Shown piece after piece: positions 25,115-34,079 of a DNA stretch of 64,000 nucleotides. The translations under genes were made by a program, and so were the position numbers. Within the stretch, counting starts at the first letter, position 1, and every line of letters starts with the position of its first letter. This DNA comes from Thermobaculum terrenum ATCC BAA-798 (GTDB lineage Bacteria; Chloroflexota; Chloroflexia; Thermobaculales; Thermobaculaceae): assembly GCF_000025005.1 (NCBI RefSeq), contig NC_013525.1, forward strand, positions 817,501 to 881,500, written 5' to 3'. A model generated the notes under the pieces. The model was not told the DNA's origin. It ran no database searches and saw nothing but the letters and a program-made list of their open reading frames with translations.

Positions 25115-25951
25115 CTACTCTGATTCTGAGTCTAAGGAGATCTTTTCGTCCAAGCTGAAGTTAAGGTTTGGAAACTCCCACTTCTTGGCTACGCCGTCTC
25201 TGTCGAGCGCTATAATGTAGCCCCTCTCTTTGTCCTTGTTAGAGAGCAGTGTCTGTACAGCATCCTGAAAGGATTGCTTTGCCTGTCTTTTGAGTGCTTC
25301 TACGTTATCTTGCTTCACAATAGCAACAAACTGTGGGCCACCTACATGCCCTAGAAAACCATCTGAGGGTTCACAGTTATTTACAGCTTTTTGAAGGCAC
25401 TCGGAGGCTGTTCTTATGAGATTGTCACCCTCGCTAAATGAGTAGGCTTCATTATAGATCCTAAAATTGGAAATAGTGATGCTCACAACTTTCCAGTCTG
25501 TTCCGGGTCTGATACGCTTATCGATCTCTTCCTCTATTGCTCTCTTTCCCGGAAGACCGGTTAGATCTGATATCTTCTCACTATAAAGGTGATATAGTCT
25601 GGCTCTTATTCTGATAAGTAGCTCATCGATATCAAAGGGCTTTGTAACGTAGTCTTCCGCACCGCTCTCATAGCCGGCTACCAGATCAGAGGTTAGACTC
25701 TTAGCAGTCAGCATTATTACAGGGATATCTTGTAGCTTGGGATCGGCTTGCATCCTGGTACAGACTTCGTACCCGTCTATGCCCGGGAGCATGATATCCA
25801 GGATGACAAGATCAGGTGGACGTATCCTCATAAGATCGAGGGCATACTCACCTGAGGGAGCGGTATCTACCGTATATCCCTCCATGGTTAGATGCTCTTT
25901 CAACAGATCTAGTAGTGCCGGTTCATCATCTACAACTAAGATTCTACTCAT
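25115..25951 (-). CDS. Response regulator with degenerate GGDEF-like domain
   Basis: 278 residues. The receiver domain (1-120) has the acidic pair DD (8-9), phospho-acceptor Asp52 and Lys104. The second half begins like a diguanylate cyclase (SDLTGLPGKRAIEEEI) but the signature is GGPQF (204-208) instead of GGDEF, and other catalytic residues are missing. It therefore probably does not make cyclic di-GMP. The domain may bind a nucleotide or signal by contact. The gene begins eight bases after the NtrC-type gene and shares its operon. Confidence 0.8.
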   Translation of the reverse strand: MSRILVVDDEPALLDLLKEHLTMEGYTVDTAPSGEYALDLMRIRPPDLVILDIMLPGIDGYEVCTRMQADPKLQDIPVIMLTAKSLTSDLVAGYESGAEDYVTKPFDIDELLIRIRARLYHLYSEKISDLTGLPGKRAIEEEIDKRIRPGTDWKVVSITISNFRIYNEAYSFSEGDNLIRTASECLQKAVNNCEPSDGFLGHVGGPQFVAIVKQDNVEALKRQAKQSFQDAVQTLLSNKDKERGYIIALDRDGVAKKWEFPNLNFSLDEKISLDSESE

Positions 25952-25959
25952 TACGTACC

Positions 25960-27396
25960 TTACTGAGCTGCTAATTGCTCTTCCCTTCTATACTTGTCGG
26001 CCGTCCTTAGCTTCCTTTTGAGTTCGGACTCACTAATGTCCAGTATCTCTGCCGCCAAGGCATGATCACCTTTGGCTTTCTCTAATGCTTCGAGTATGAT
26101 CTTCGACTCTATTATCCGCATAGCCTCATCGAGAGAGCGAGTCTTATCTATGACCTCACTCAGGTCTATATTTCTGCCAGTCCTAATCTGGCTGAATACA
26201 AGATGGTGAGTAGTTATTACTCCTCCCTGAGCAAGTATGACGGCTCTCTCGATAGTGTTTTCAAGCTCTCTAACATTACCTGGCCAATCGTGCTCCATCA
26301 ATACCTTTATAGCCTCTTCCGATATGCTCGCGGGAGGCCCGTCCTTATGGTACCTGTGCTTCTGAAGGAAGTAGTCTACTAGCAGTGGAATATCTTCCTT
26401 GCGTTCTCTTAGTGGAGGCAGGTGTATGTGAATGACGTTCAGTCTATAGAAGAGATCTTCACGGAATTTACCAGCTGCAACCTCTTCCTCTAGCTTCTTG
26501 TTGGTGGCAGCTATCACCCTGGTGTCTACTTTGATGGTAGAGGAACCGCCGACTCGCTCGAACTCCCTCTCCTGAAGGACCCTCAACAGCTTCCTCTGGG
26601 TGCCAAGTGTCATTTCTCCTATCTCATCAAGGAATATAGTGCCTTTGTGAGCAAGCTCGAACCTACCTTTCCTCTGCCTGTCTGCACCCGTAAAGCTGCC
26701 CTTTTCGTGTCCAAAAAGTTCACTTTCTAGTAGGGTCTCTGGTAATGCTGCGCAGTTGACCTTGACTAAAGGTCCTTGGCTGAAGGTCGAGTTGTAATGT
26801 ATGGTCTCCGCAACCAGCTCTTTCCCTGTTCCTGTTTCTCCCGTTATAAGGACTGTAGCATCAGAAGCAGCTACCAGTCCTATGGTTTTATAAACCTCTT
26901 GCATCACGGGGCTATTGCCTATAATCCTGGAGGTCTTGTCTGGGGCTACGGCCTCTTCTGCTCTTCCTCTGACCTTGGTTGATAGCTTTTGTTGTTCAAA
27001 GAACCTGTTGATAGTCCTTGTTATATCATCGAGATCGAAAGGCTTTGTAATATAGTCCCAAGCACCAAGTTGCATGGCCTTGATGGTAGTGCTGGAATTA
27101 CCGAAAGCTGTCATCACGATCATAGGGACGTTCATCCCTCTGGCCCTGAGTTGCTTGAGGACCTCGATACCATCGATCTTAGGCATGCGCACGTCCATCA
27201 ATATTAGGTCAGGGGAAGACTGCTGGACCTGATCTATTACTTGTTCTCCATCCAGGGCTATCGAGACCTGGTAACCTTCATCTTCCAACAGGTCTCTCAG
27301 TATCGTTCTAATAGAAGGGTCATCGTCAGCTACTAGAATATGGCGATTATTTTCCGCCAATTGACTACTCCTGTGGGAATCTCCAAAAGTTGTCAT
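25960..27396 (-). CDS. Sigma-54-type NtrC-family response regulator
   Basis: 478 residues. Receiver domain with Asp68, then AAA+ ATPase with Walker A GETGTGKE (186-193), the sigma-54 contact loop GSFTGA (233-238, usually GAFTGA), Walker B TIFLDEIG, and a C-terminal Fis-type helix-turn-helix (about 435-470). Such proteins activate RpoN-dependent promoters after phosphorylation. No cognate histidine kinase adjoins it; the partner is the receiver/GGDEF-like protein. No -24/-12 promoter was recognised in the window. Confidence 0.93.
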   Translation of the reverse strand: MTTFGDSHRSSQLAENNRHILVADDDPSIRTILRDLLEDEGYQVSIALDGEQVIDQVQQSSPDLILMDVRMPKIDGIEVLKQLRARGMNVPMIVMTAFGNSSTTIKAMQLGAWDYITKPFDLDDITRTINRFFEQQKLSTKVRGRAEEAVAPDKTSRIIGNSPVMQEVYKTIGLVAASDATVLITGETGTGKELVAETIHYNSTFSQGPLVKVNCAALPETLLESELFGHEKGSFTGADRQRKGRFELAHKGTIFLDEIGEMTLGTQRKLLRVLQEREFERVGGSSTIKVDTRVIAATNKKLEEEVAAGKFREDLFYRLNVIHIHLPPLRERKEDIPLLVDYFLQKHRYHKDGPPASISEEAIKVLMEHDWPGNVRELENTIERAVILAQGGVITTHHLVFSQIRTGRNIDLSEVIDKTRSLDEAMRIIESKIILEALEKAKGDHALAAEILDISESELKRKLRTADKYRREEQLAAQ

Positions 27397-27424
27397 CCGA
27401 AATAAAAAGTTCCCTACGGCAAAA

Positions 27425-27454
27425 ATTATATGCTAATTATCAGCTTAGCTGCAA
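27425..27454 (-). promoter_or_regulatory. Possible promoter of the NtrC-type operon
   Basis: On the minus strand TTGCAG (27454-27449) and TATAAT (27430-27425) are 18 bases apart in the 58-base gap before the regulator gene. The -10 is perfect and the -35 is weak. Confidence 0.4.
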
Positions 27455-28345
27455 TTAGGGTGTACGATCGGCTGTGAGTATAACGGTAAGGACTCCGAAT
27501 AGTATTATGAACATCCCAATCATATCTCGTAAGGTTACTGGTTCCTTTACAAACAGCCATGCTAGAAGGGTTCCCCCGGGCACCTCCAGCGTCGATAGAA
27601 CGTTAGCATGTGCAGCGTGTATCCTCCTGAGAGCCGCGTTGTAGAGTGTATGTCCCATACCGAGAGGTACGATGGCGAGGGCTAGAAGGGCAATGATATT
27701 GGTCATACTGTAGGAACTGTTGATCATTGAGTGTGCTGCTAGAGGCAGTAGCCACAATGATGCCGTCAAGTAAGTGCCCCCAGCATATACCAGGAGAGGA
27801 TATTTATTTCTTTCCCCTCTCCCCATAACTGAGTAGACTCCAAATGCCGCTGCTGATAGGATAGCCAAGAAGTTGCCTATCAACCTGCTCTTATCAAGCC
27901 CCAGGTCAAAGCCAGAAAATATCATTACTCCCACGACTACTATGCAGATACCTAGCCACTGCCTCCAGTTGATGCTTTCGTGTAATGCCAGTGCTGCAAA
28001 AAGGGCGACAAACACTGGAGCGGTATATACGAGCGCTAGGGAGTTGGAGACGGTAGTATATTCAAGAGACGCTATGTAGAAGAAAAAGTGCATTGCTGCT
28101 ACTAGCCCATACGCAAGAAAGCGGTAGTTGAATGGGTTGTGCTTCAAAGATAGTTGAGACGATATCAAAGCTGCGCCTAACACTAACAGACCAGCTATAA
28201 GCATTCTCCAGAAGGTTATCTCAATGCTGCTGATATCTTTGATTACCCTTATGAGTACGGCACTTGTACTGAACATCGACACGGCAACAAAAGCCAAGGC
28301 GATGCCTGACAACTGTTTAGTTCTATCCTTGGTGCCTTGCTTCAT
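27455..28345 (-). CDS. EamA-family (DMT) transporter
   Basis: 296 residues, with about ten membrane helices arranged as two EamA repeats of five. The repeat ends show the usual patterns (WQWLGICIVVVGV-like QWLGICIVVVG; MIGMFIILFGVLTVIL). Members export amino acids or other small metabolites; the substrate cannot be inferred. It is divergent from apt. Confidence 0.85.
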   Translation of the reverse strand: MKQGTKDRTKQLSGIALAFVAVSMFSTSAVLIRVIKDISSIEITFWRMLIAGLLVLGAALISSQLSLKHNPFNYRFLAYGLVAAMHFFFYIASLEYTTVSNSLALVYTAPVFVALFAALALHESINWRQWLGICIVVVGVMIFSGFDLGLDKSRLIGNFLAILSAAAFGVYSVMGRGERNKYPLLVYAGGTYLTASLWLLPLAAHSMINSSYSMTNIIALLALAIVPLGMGHTLYNAALRRIHAAHANVLSTLEVPGGTLLAWLFVKEPVTLRDMIGMFIILFGVLTVILTADRTP

Positions 28346-28419
28346 ACCTTCTAACCTACATAGTTAGTAGATACGCTATAATCCTTTCTAGGTTTACATT
28401 TCATAATTTGAGGAGAAAA

Positions 28420-28944
28420 GTGTCTTCAGATCAGGATCTAGCAAAGTTGATAAGAGACGTCCCCGATTTTCCCAAGCAGGGGATATTGTTCAAAGATATT
28501 ACCACACTTCTTAAAGATAAGGACGCGTTTAAGAAATCTATAGACCTTCTGGCGGAGAGGTTTGCTAACGACCATATAGACAAGGTCGTAGCAGCAGAAA
28601 GTAGAGGCTTTATCTTTGGTGCTCCTCTAGCCTACCTGTTGAATGCTGGGTTTGTGCCTGTTCGCAAGTTGGGCAGGCTACCCGCTAAAGCTATAAGAGC
28701 CGAATATACCCTTGAATATGGCACTAACTTTGTTGAGATACATGTGGATGCCATAGAGCCTGGAGAGAAGGTTCTTATAGTAGATGACTTACTAGCTACT
28801 GGTGGCACGGTGGGTGCCACTATAGAACTTGTAAAGAAGTTAGAAGGGGACATAGTAGCGTTAGCTTTCCTGGTAGAGCTGTCCTTCCTGAAAGGGAGAG
28901 AAAGGCTGAAGGACTACAGGATAGAAACCATAATAACTTACTAG
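28420..28944 (+). CDS. apt: Adenine phosphoribosyltransferase
   Basis: 174 residues. VPDFPKQGILFKDIT at the start, AAESRGFIFGAPLAY, and the PRPP loop VLIVDDLLATGGTVGA are all typical. It salvages adenine to AMP. GTG 28420 follows GAGGAG at four bases; TTG 28408 in frame is a weaker choice. TATAAT at 28377-28382 may be its -10. The next gene makes adenosine from SAH, so the two may cooperate in purine recycling. Confidence 0.93.
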   Translation: MSSDQDLAKLIRDVPDFPKQGILFKDITTLLKDKDAFKKSIDLLAERFANDHIDKVVAAESRGFIFGAPLAYLLNAGFVPVRKLGRLPAKAIRAEYTLEYGTNFVEIHVDAIEPGEKVLIVDDLLATGGTVGATIELVKKLEGDIVALAFLVELSFLKGRERLKDYRIETIITY

Positions 28945-28962
28945 TCTTAGGAGGCAAATAAA

Positions 28963-30228
28963 CTGAGTACTTCGACTTATTACGACGTGAAAGACATGTC
29001 TCTAGCAGCTAAGGGCCATGACCGTATAGCTTGGGCTGCTCGTGAGATGCCAGTGCTTTCTAGGATAGCTGACAGGTTTGATCGTGAGAAGCCGCTGGCT
29101 GGAGTGAAGATAGCTGCTTGTCTACACGTAACTACTGAGACGGCTAATCTCATGCTCACTCTTATGAGAGGTGGAGCTGAGATAGCTCTTGCTGCGAGCA
29201 ATCCACTCTCAACGCAGGATGATGTTGCCGCAGCACTTGTTGAAAAGGGTATATCTGTGTTTGCGATCAAGGGTGAAGATGAGGATACCTACTATAGCCA
29301 TATAAGAGCTGTATTGGATACACATCCTAATATCACCATGGATGATGGTGCCGACCTGGTAACAACTTTGCACACTGAGCGATTGGACATAATAGACGAT
29401 GTAAGGGCGGGAACTGAGGAAACAACCACTGGGGTTATTCGCCTCAAAGCTATGGCTGCTGATGAACAACTTAAGTATCCCATCATAGCTGTCAATGAGG
29501 CTTATACTAAGCACCTGTTTGATAACAGGTATGGCACTGGCCAGAGTACGATCGATGGTCTTCTAAGGGCGACGAATATCCTCCTGGCTGGAAAGGTATT
29601 TGTCGTTGCGGGTTATGGTTGGTGTGGAAAGGGTTTGGCCAGCAGGGCTAGAGGTATGGGCTGCCAGGTCGTGGTCACTGAAGTAGATCCCATAAAAGCC
29701 CTTGAGGCTGTAATGGATGGTTTCCGTGTTATGCCAATGACTGAAGCTGCCAAGATTGCTGATGTTATAGTAACGGTTACTGGAGGGCTTCATGCGGTCA
29801 ACGCTGAAGCTGTTCAAAACCTCAAGGATGGAGTTATCTTGGCGAACTCGGGCCATTTCAATGACGAGATAGATATTCCTGCCATAGAGAAGCTGTCAGT
29901 AGCTAGAAGGATGAGAAGAGATTTTGTCGAGGAGTTTGAGCTCAAAGATGGCAGGAAGATTTATTTGCTTGCAGAGGGCCGGCTTCTAAACCTTTCTGCA
30001 GCTGAGGGACATCCGGCAGCCGTGATGGATATGAGCTTTGCTAATCAAGCGCTTTCGATCGAATGGTTGGTCAACAATGCTTCTGGCTTGGAGCCCAAAG
30101 TATTCTCCGTTCCCGAGGAAATAGACAGGAACGTGGCCCAGACTAAGCTTGAGTCTCTAGGCATTACAATAGATAAACTGTCGGAAGAGCAGCTAGCCTA
30201 CGCTTCAGAATGGAGATCTGGTACCTAA
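28963..30228 (+). CDS. ahcY: S-adenosylhomocysteine hydrolase
   Basis: 421 residues. It cleaves SAH to adenosine and homocysteine with a tightly bound NAD. Conserved: [54 protein letters not shown] with the active-site Lys region, and the NAD fold [11 protein letters not shown]. The family N-terminus ([10 protein letters not shown]) begins upstream of GTG 28987, which has no ribosome binding site. AGGAGG at 28949-28954 stands eight bases before an in-frame CTG at 28963, so CTG is the likely start. No other start codon lies in that stretch. Confidence 0.92.
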   Translation: MSTSTYYDVKDMSLAAKGHDRIAWAAREMPVLSRIADRFDREKPLAGVKIAACLHVTTETANLMLTLMRGGAEIALAASNPLSTQDDVAAALVEKGISVFAIKGEDEDTYYSHIRAVLDTHPNITMDDGADLVTTLHTERLDIIDDVRAGTEETTTGVIRLKAMAADEQLKYPIIAVNEAYTKHLFDNRYGTGQSTIDGLLRATNILLAGKVFVVAGYGWCGKGLASRARGMGCQVVVTEVDPIKALEAVMDGFRVMPMTEAAKIADVIVTVTGGLHAVNAEAVQNLKDGVILANSGHFNDEIDIPAIEKLSVARRMRRDFVEEFELKDGRKIYLLAEGRLLNLSAAEGHPAAVMDMSFANQALSIEWLVNNASGLEPKVFSVPEEIDRNVAQTKLESLGITIDKLSEEQLAYASEWRSGT

Positions 30229-30253
30229 TACCTATGTGGAGGAAAAGTCGAAT

Positions 30254-31678
30254 ATGAGCAGTGTCATTAAGTTCGGTACCGACGGTTGGCGTGCTGTCAT
30301 CGCCGAAGATTATACGTTTTCTAACGTACGATTGGTTTCGCAGGCGGTTGCTCAGTACTTGAATAAGGATGTAGGTGGGAACGCACCTGTCATCATCGGC
30401 TATGACACTCGCTTTGGTAGTGAGTACTTCGCTCAAGCTGCTGCAGAGGTGTTGGCAGCTAACGGAATCAAAGTCGTGCTAACCGACAGATGTACTCCCA
30501 CTCCTGCGGTATCTCTGGCGGTTATAGAGCAGCATCTGCGTGGGGGTATCGTAATAACAGCGAGCCATAATCCGGGCATATGGAATGGGTTTAAGTACAA
30601 ACCTGATTATGGCGGCTCGGCCTCACCCGAAGTTATAGCGAAGATAGAGGCTGAATTAGCAGGATTGCAGCCAGGTGATGTTCAGAGGATGCCCATTGAA
30701 GAGGCTAAGTCCAAGGGATTAGTGGAGCTGCAGGATGTAGGGCCAGCATATCGTAAGAGGCTATCCGAGTTGGTAGATGTCGAGACTCTCAAGGGTCGCC
30801 AGGGAACGGTCGTTTACGACGCTATGTTTGGAGCTGGAATAGGACATCTTCCCCAGCTGCTAAGCGGCGGAAACCTGAAGGTAGTTGAGATAAACAACGA
30901 ACGTAATCCCATATTCCCAGGTATGCATGCTCCCGAGCCCATAGCTCTAAATCTCCGCAAGCTATGCGAAACTGTGCCTCAGGCTGGTGCATCTCTGGGA
31001 ATTGCTACTGACGGTGATGCTGATCGTGTGGGTATAGTAGATGAGAGGGGTGAGTTTGTCGACCAGCTCAAAGTATACGCTCTCATAGCTTATTATCTGC
31101 TTGAGGTCAGAGGTCAAAGAGGCCCCTTGGTCAAGACCATATCTCAAAGCTATATGGTCAATAGACTTGGAGCTCTCTACAATGTTCCTGTCTATGAGAC
31201 TCAGGTAGGGTTCAAGTACGTTGGCCCCAAGATGATGGAGGTCGACGCCATACTTGGAGGAGAGGAAAGCGGCGGATTTGGGTTCAAGGGGCACATTCCA
31301 GAGAGAGATGGGACCTTGGCTGGTCTGGTGATCCTTGATCTTGTCATGCATCTGGGACTACCTCTAAGTAAGGTAATACAGCAGATAGAAGAGAAGGTAG
31401 GTAAGTCGTACTATAAGAGAATTGATCTTACCTTCCCAGCAGAGCAGCGTTCTGAGATTATTGAGCGGCTTAGGAGTAATCCTCCTGAAACGTTGCTTGG
31501 ACAAAAAGTGGTGAAGTTCCAGACTGAAGATGGCTTCAAGTACACTCTTGAAAACGACACTTGGTTGCTAATACGATTCTCTGGAACGGAGCCTGTTATA
31601 AGGATCTATACCGAAACTGATTCGCCTGACAAGCTTGATCAAATGCTAAATGAGGGGCGCAAGCTAGCTGGAGTATAG
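30254..31678 (+). CDS. Phosphohexomutase (phosphoglucomutase/phosphomannomutase)
   Basis: 474 residues of the alpha-D-phosphohexomutase superfamily. The four signature loops are present: TASHNPGIWNGFK with the phospho-Ser, metal site DGDADRVG, sugar-binding GGEESGGFGF, and phosphate-binding RFSGTEPVIRIY. It interconverts hexose 1- and 6-phosphates; Glc versus Man or GlcN cannot be fixed. ATG 30254 follows GGAGG at 30239-30243. Confidence 0.9.
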   Translation: MSSVIKFGTDGWRAVIAEDYTFSNVRLVSQAVAQYLNKDVGGNAPVIIGYDTRFGSEYFAQAAAEVLAANGIKVVLTDRCTPTPAVSLAVIEQHLRGGIVITASHNPGIWNGFKYKPDYGGSASPEVIAKIEAELAGLQPGDVQRMPIEEAKSKGLVELQDVGPAYRKRLSELVDVETLKGRQGTVVYDAMFGAGIGHLPQLLSGGNLKVVEINNERNPIFPGMHAPEPIALNLRKLCETVPQAGASLGIATDGDADRVGIVDERGEFVDQLKVYALIAYYLLEVRGQRGPLVKTISQSYMVNRLGALYNVPVYETQVGFKYVGPKMMEVDAILGGEESGGFGFKGHIPERDGTLAGLVILDLVMHLGLPLSKVIQQIEEKVGKSYYKRIDLTFPAEQRSEIIERLRSNPPETLLGQKVVKFQTEDGFKYTLENDTWLLIRFSGTEPVIRIYTETDSPDKLDQMLNEGRKLAGV

Positions 31679-31688
31679 GATTGCTGTT

Positions 31689-32348
31689 ATGAACCTTGAG
31701 GGAAAATCAAGAGAAGATTCTTTGGAGCTTATAGCTAGCGAAGTAAGGAAGTGTACTAAATGTCCTCTTAGTGCTACGCGCACCAATGCTGTTCCTGGGG
31801 AGGGTAATCCCTCCGCACAAATAATGTTCATTGGCGAAGGGCCTGGTTTTAATGAGGACAGACAAGGTAGGCCGTTTGTTGGGGCAGCTGGTGCTTTTCT
31901 AAACGAGTTGTTGCAATCAGTTGGACTCAGGCGTGAGGATGTCTTCATAACTAATGTGGTCAAGTGTAGACCTCCTGGGAATAGGGATCCTTTGCCTGAG
32001 GAGATACAAGCGTGTAGCTGTTATCTCGATCGTCAGATCGAGCTTATCAAACCTGCGGTCATAGTGACCTTGGGAAGATATTCGATGGCCAGGTATTTTC
32101 CTAATGAGCGTATCTCTAGGATTCACGGCCAGCCAAGAAGAATAGGGGATCTAACCGTGGTTCCCTTGTTCCATCCAGCTGCTGCTCTGCATCAACCTGC
32201 GCTCAAAGAGACCTCGATCTCCGACTTCAAGAAGATACCTAAGATAGTAGAAGAGGCCCTTGCTGCTCGTGCTAGTAAGCAGGGTGAAGACCAGGATGAT
32301 CACGACAATGATAATACTGAATCTCTAGAACAACTGAAACTTTTCTAA
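31689..32348 (+). CDS. Family 4 uracil-DNA glycosylase
   Basis: 219 residues. GEGPGFNEDRQG (49-60) is the family 4 water-activating motif and HPAAALHQP the second active-site motif. CTKC (22-25) plus two later Cys (CRPP, CSC) form the [4Fe-4S] site typical of this thermophile-rich family. It removes uracil from deaminated DNA. The acidic tail QGEDQDDHDNDN is extra. Confidence 0.93.
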   Translation: MNLEGKSREDSLELIASEVRKCTKCPLSATRTNAVPGEGNPSAQIMFIGEGPGFNEDRQGRPFVGAAGAFLNELLQSVGLRREDVFITNVVKCRPPGNRDPLPEEIQACSCYLDRQIELIKPAVIVTLGRYSMARYFPNERISRIHGQPRRIGDLTVVPLFHPAAALHQPALKETSISDFKKIPKIVEEALAARASKQGEDQDDHDNDNTESLEQLKLF

Positions 32349-32392
32349 TTAGAGATTCTAACATAGAGATATGTATCTGAAAGGATCTAGAA

Positions 32393-34054
32393 GTGCCTGA
32401 CAGTGTCAGAGTAATACCCCTTGGCGGTGTAGGTGAAGTAGGCAAGAATATGCTTGCCGTAGAATATGGGAATGAGATCCTTTTACTGGATTGTGGTCTG
32501 GCCTTCCCCGAAGAGGATATGCTTGGCGTGGACCTACTCATTCCCGATATCCAGTACTTACTCAAGTCTCGTAAGCGTATAGTAGCTTATTGTATTTCGC
32601 ATGGTCATGAAGACCATATAGGTGCTTTGCCCTACATACTCCGTGATATAGATGCGCCCATATATGCCACCCCCTTAACTAGGGGGCTAATAGAGGTAAA
32701 GCTAAAAGAAGCTAACCTATTGCAGTCTGCACGCCTTAGAACATATAAGGACGGAGATGTTGTCAAGATAGGTAAATTTACTGTAGAGCCGTTCCATGTT
32801 ACTCATAGCATCCCTGATGCAGTGGGACTAGCGATAACATGCCCTGTGGGTACTATTGTTTACACAGGTGATTTCAAGTTTGATCCTACGCCTGTGGATG
32901 GCAAGCAAGCAAATTACGGGCTTATAGCTCAAATAGGCCGAAGGGGTGTACTTACTCTTCTGTCCGACTGTGTGCATGTTGAGACTAAGGGCCACACACC
33001 TAGCGAGCAGGTTGTAGGTGATACCTTCAGAAGAGTATTTGCTGAAGCTAAAGGAAGGATCATTATAGCTACCTTTGCATCCCTTATAGCTAGAGTACAG
33101 CAGATAATAAACGTTGCTGCCGAATATGGCCGCAAGGTAGCAGTTGTCGGCAGGAGCCTTGAGAGTAATGTTGCTATGGCGAGAGAGCTAGGGTACCTGG
33201 ATCCTAAAGATGGTACTCTCGTTCCCCTGCATCAACTGCGGAAGGAAGATGCAGACAGATCTGTGCTGATAGTCACGGGTAGTCAAGGAGAGCCCACTAG
33301 CGTACTCAATCGCATTGCAAACCAGGACTACCGCCACGTGAAGATAGTGCCCGGAGATACAGTTATTATCTCGGCTACTCCAATCCCTGGCAACGAGACA
33401 GCCGTATCCAGAATAATCAACAACCTGTTTGCACTGGGCGCCGACGTCATCTATAGCGCCATAGATACCGTGCATGTTTCAGGGCATGCCAGCTCGGAAG
33501 AGTTGAGACTCATGCTTAATCTTGTACGGCCAAAGTATGTTGTTCCTGTACATGGTGAGATGAGGCACTTAGTAATGTACAAGCGCCTCGCTATGAGTGT
33601 GGGCATTCCTGAGGACCACATCCTAATACCTGAAAATGGAGCCATAATGGAGTTCAGTAAGGAGCAAGCCCGCATAGTAGAGGTTTATCCGAATAACATG
33701 GTGTATGTTGATGGCATATCTGTCGGTGACGTGGACCATGTGGTGCTGAGAGATAGAAAGCTGCTTTCAAGAGATGGTATGGTGATAGTCGTGGTAGGTA
33801 TCGATCGAAATGACGGTAGCATTCTGGCAGGTCCAGATATTATCTCTAGGGGCTTTCTGTACGCAGGCGAGGATGATAACTTGCTGGAAGAGGCCAAGGA
33901 GCTAGTATCTAACAGTATCAGGCATCAAGAGGAAAGTCCTCCCCCACCAGAATGGAGTTGGGCTCATCGTAAAATCAAAGATATATTAGGCGAATTCCTC
34001 TACAAACGGACCGGTAGACGCCCTATGATTTTACCAGTGGTAATGGAGATCTAG
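32393..34054 (+). CDS. rnj: Ribonuclease J
   Basis: 553 residues. Metallo-beta-lactamase core with HGHEDHIGA (metal ligands), TGDFKFDPTP, VHVETKGHTPSE and the beta-CASP part IIATFASLIARVQQI; VHVSGHASSEEL and VPVHGEMRH are typical of RNase J. It acts in mRNA decay and rRNA maturation as endo- and 5'-exonuclease. The start is GTG 32393 with AAGGAT upstream. A C-terminal domain is present, so the length is standard. Confidence 0.95.
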   Translation: MPDSVRVIPLGGVGEVGKNMLAVEYGNEILLLDCGLAFPEEDMLGVDLLIPDIQYLLKSRKRIVAYCISHGHEDHIGALPYILRDIDAPIYATPLTRGLIEVKLKEANLLQSARLRTYKDGDVVKIGKFTVEPFHVTHSIPDAVGLAITCPVGTIVYTGDFKFDPTPVDGKQANYGLIAQIGRRGVLTLLSDCVHVETKGHTPSEQVVGDTFRRVFAEAKGRIIIATFASLIARVQQIINVAAEYGRKVAVVGRSLESNVAMARELGYLDPKDGTLVPLHQLRKEDADRSVLIVTGSQGEPTSVLNRIANQDYRHVKIVPGDTVIISATPIPGNETAVSRIINNLFALGADVIYSAIDTVHVSGHASSEELRLMLNLVRPKYVVPVHGEMRHLVMYKRLAMSVGIPEDHILIPENGAIMEFSKEQARIVEVYPNNMVYVDGISVGDVDHVVLRDRKLLSRDGMVIVVVGIDRNDGSILAGPDIISRGFLYAGEDDNLLEEAKELVSNSIRHQEESPPPPEWSWAHRKIKDILGEFLYKRTGRRPMILPVVMEI

Positions 34055-34079
34055 TCCATTGGTAAAAGGGGGCTTTTGA

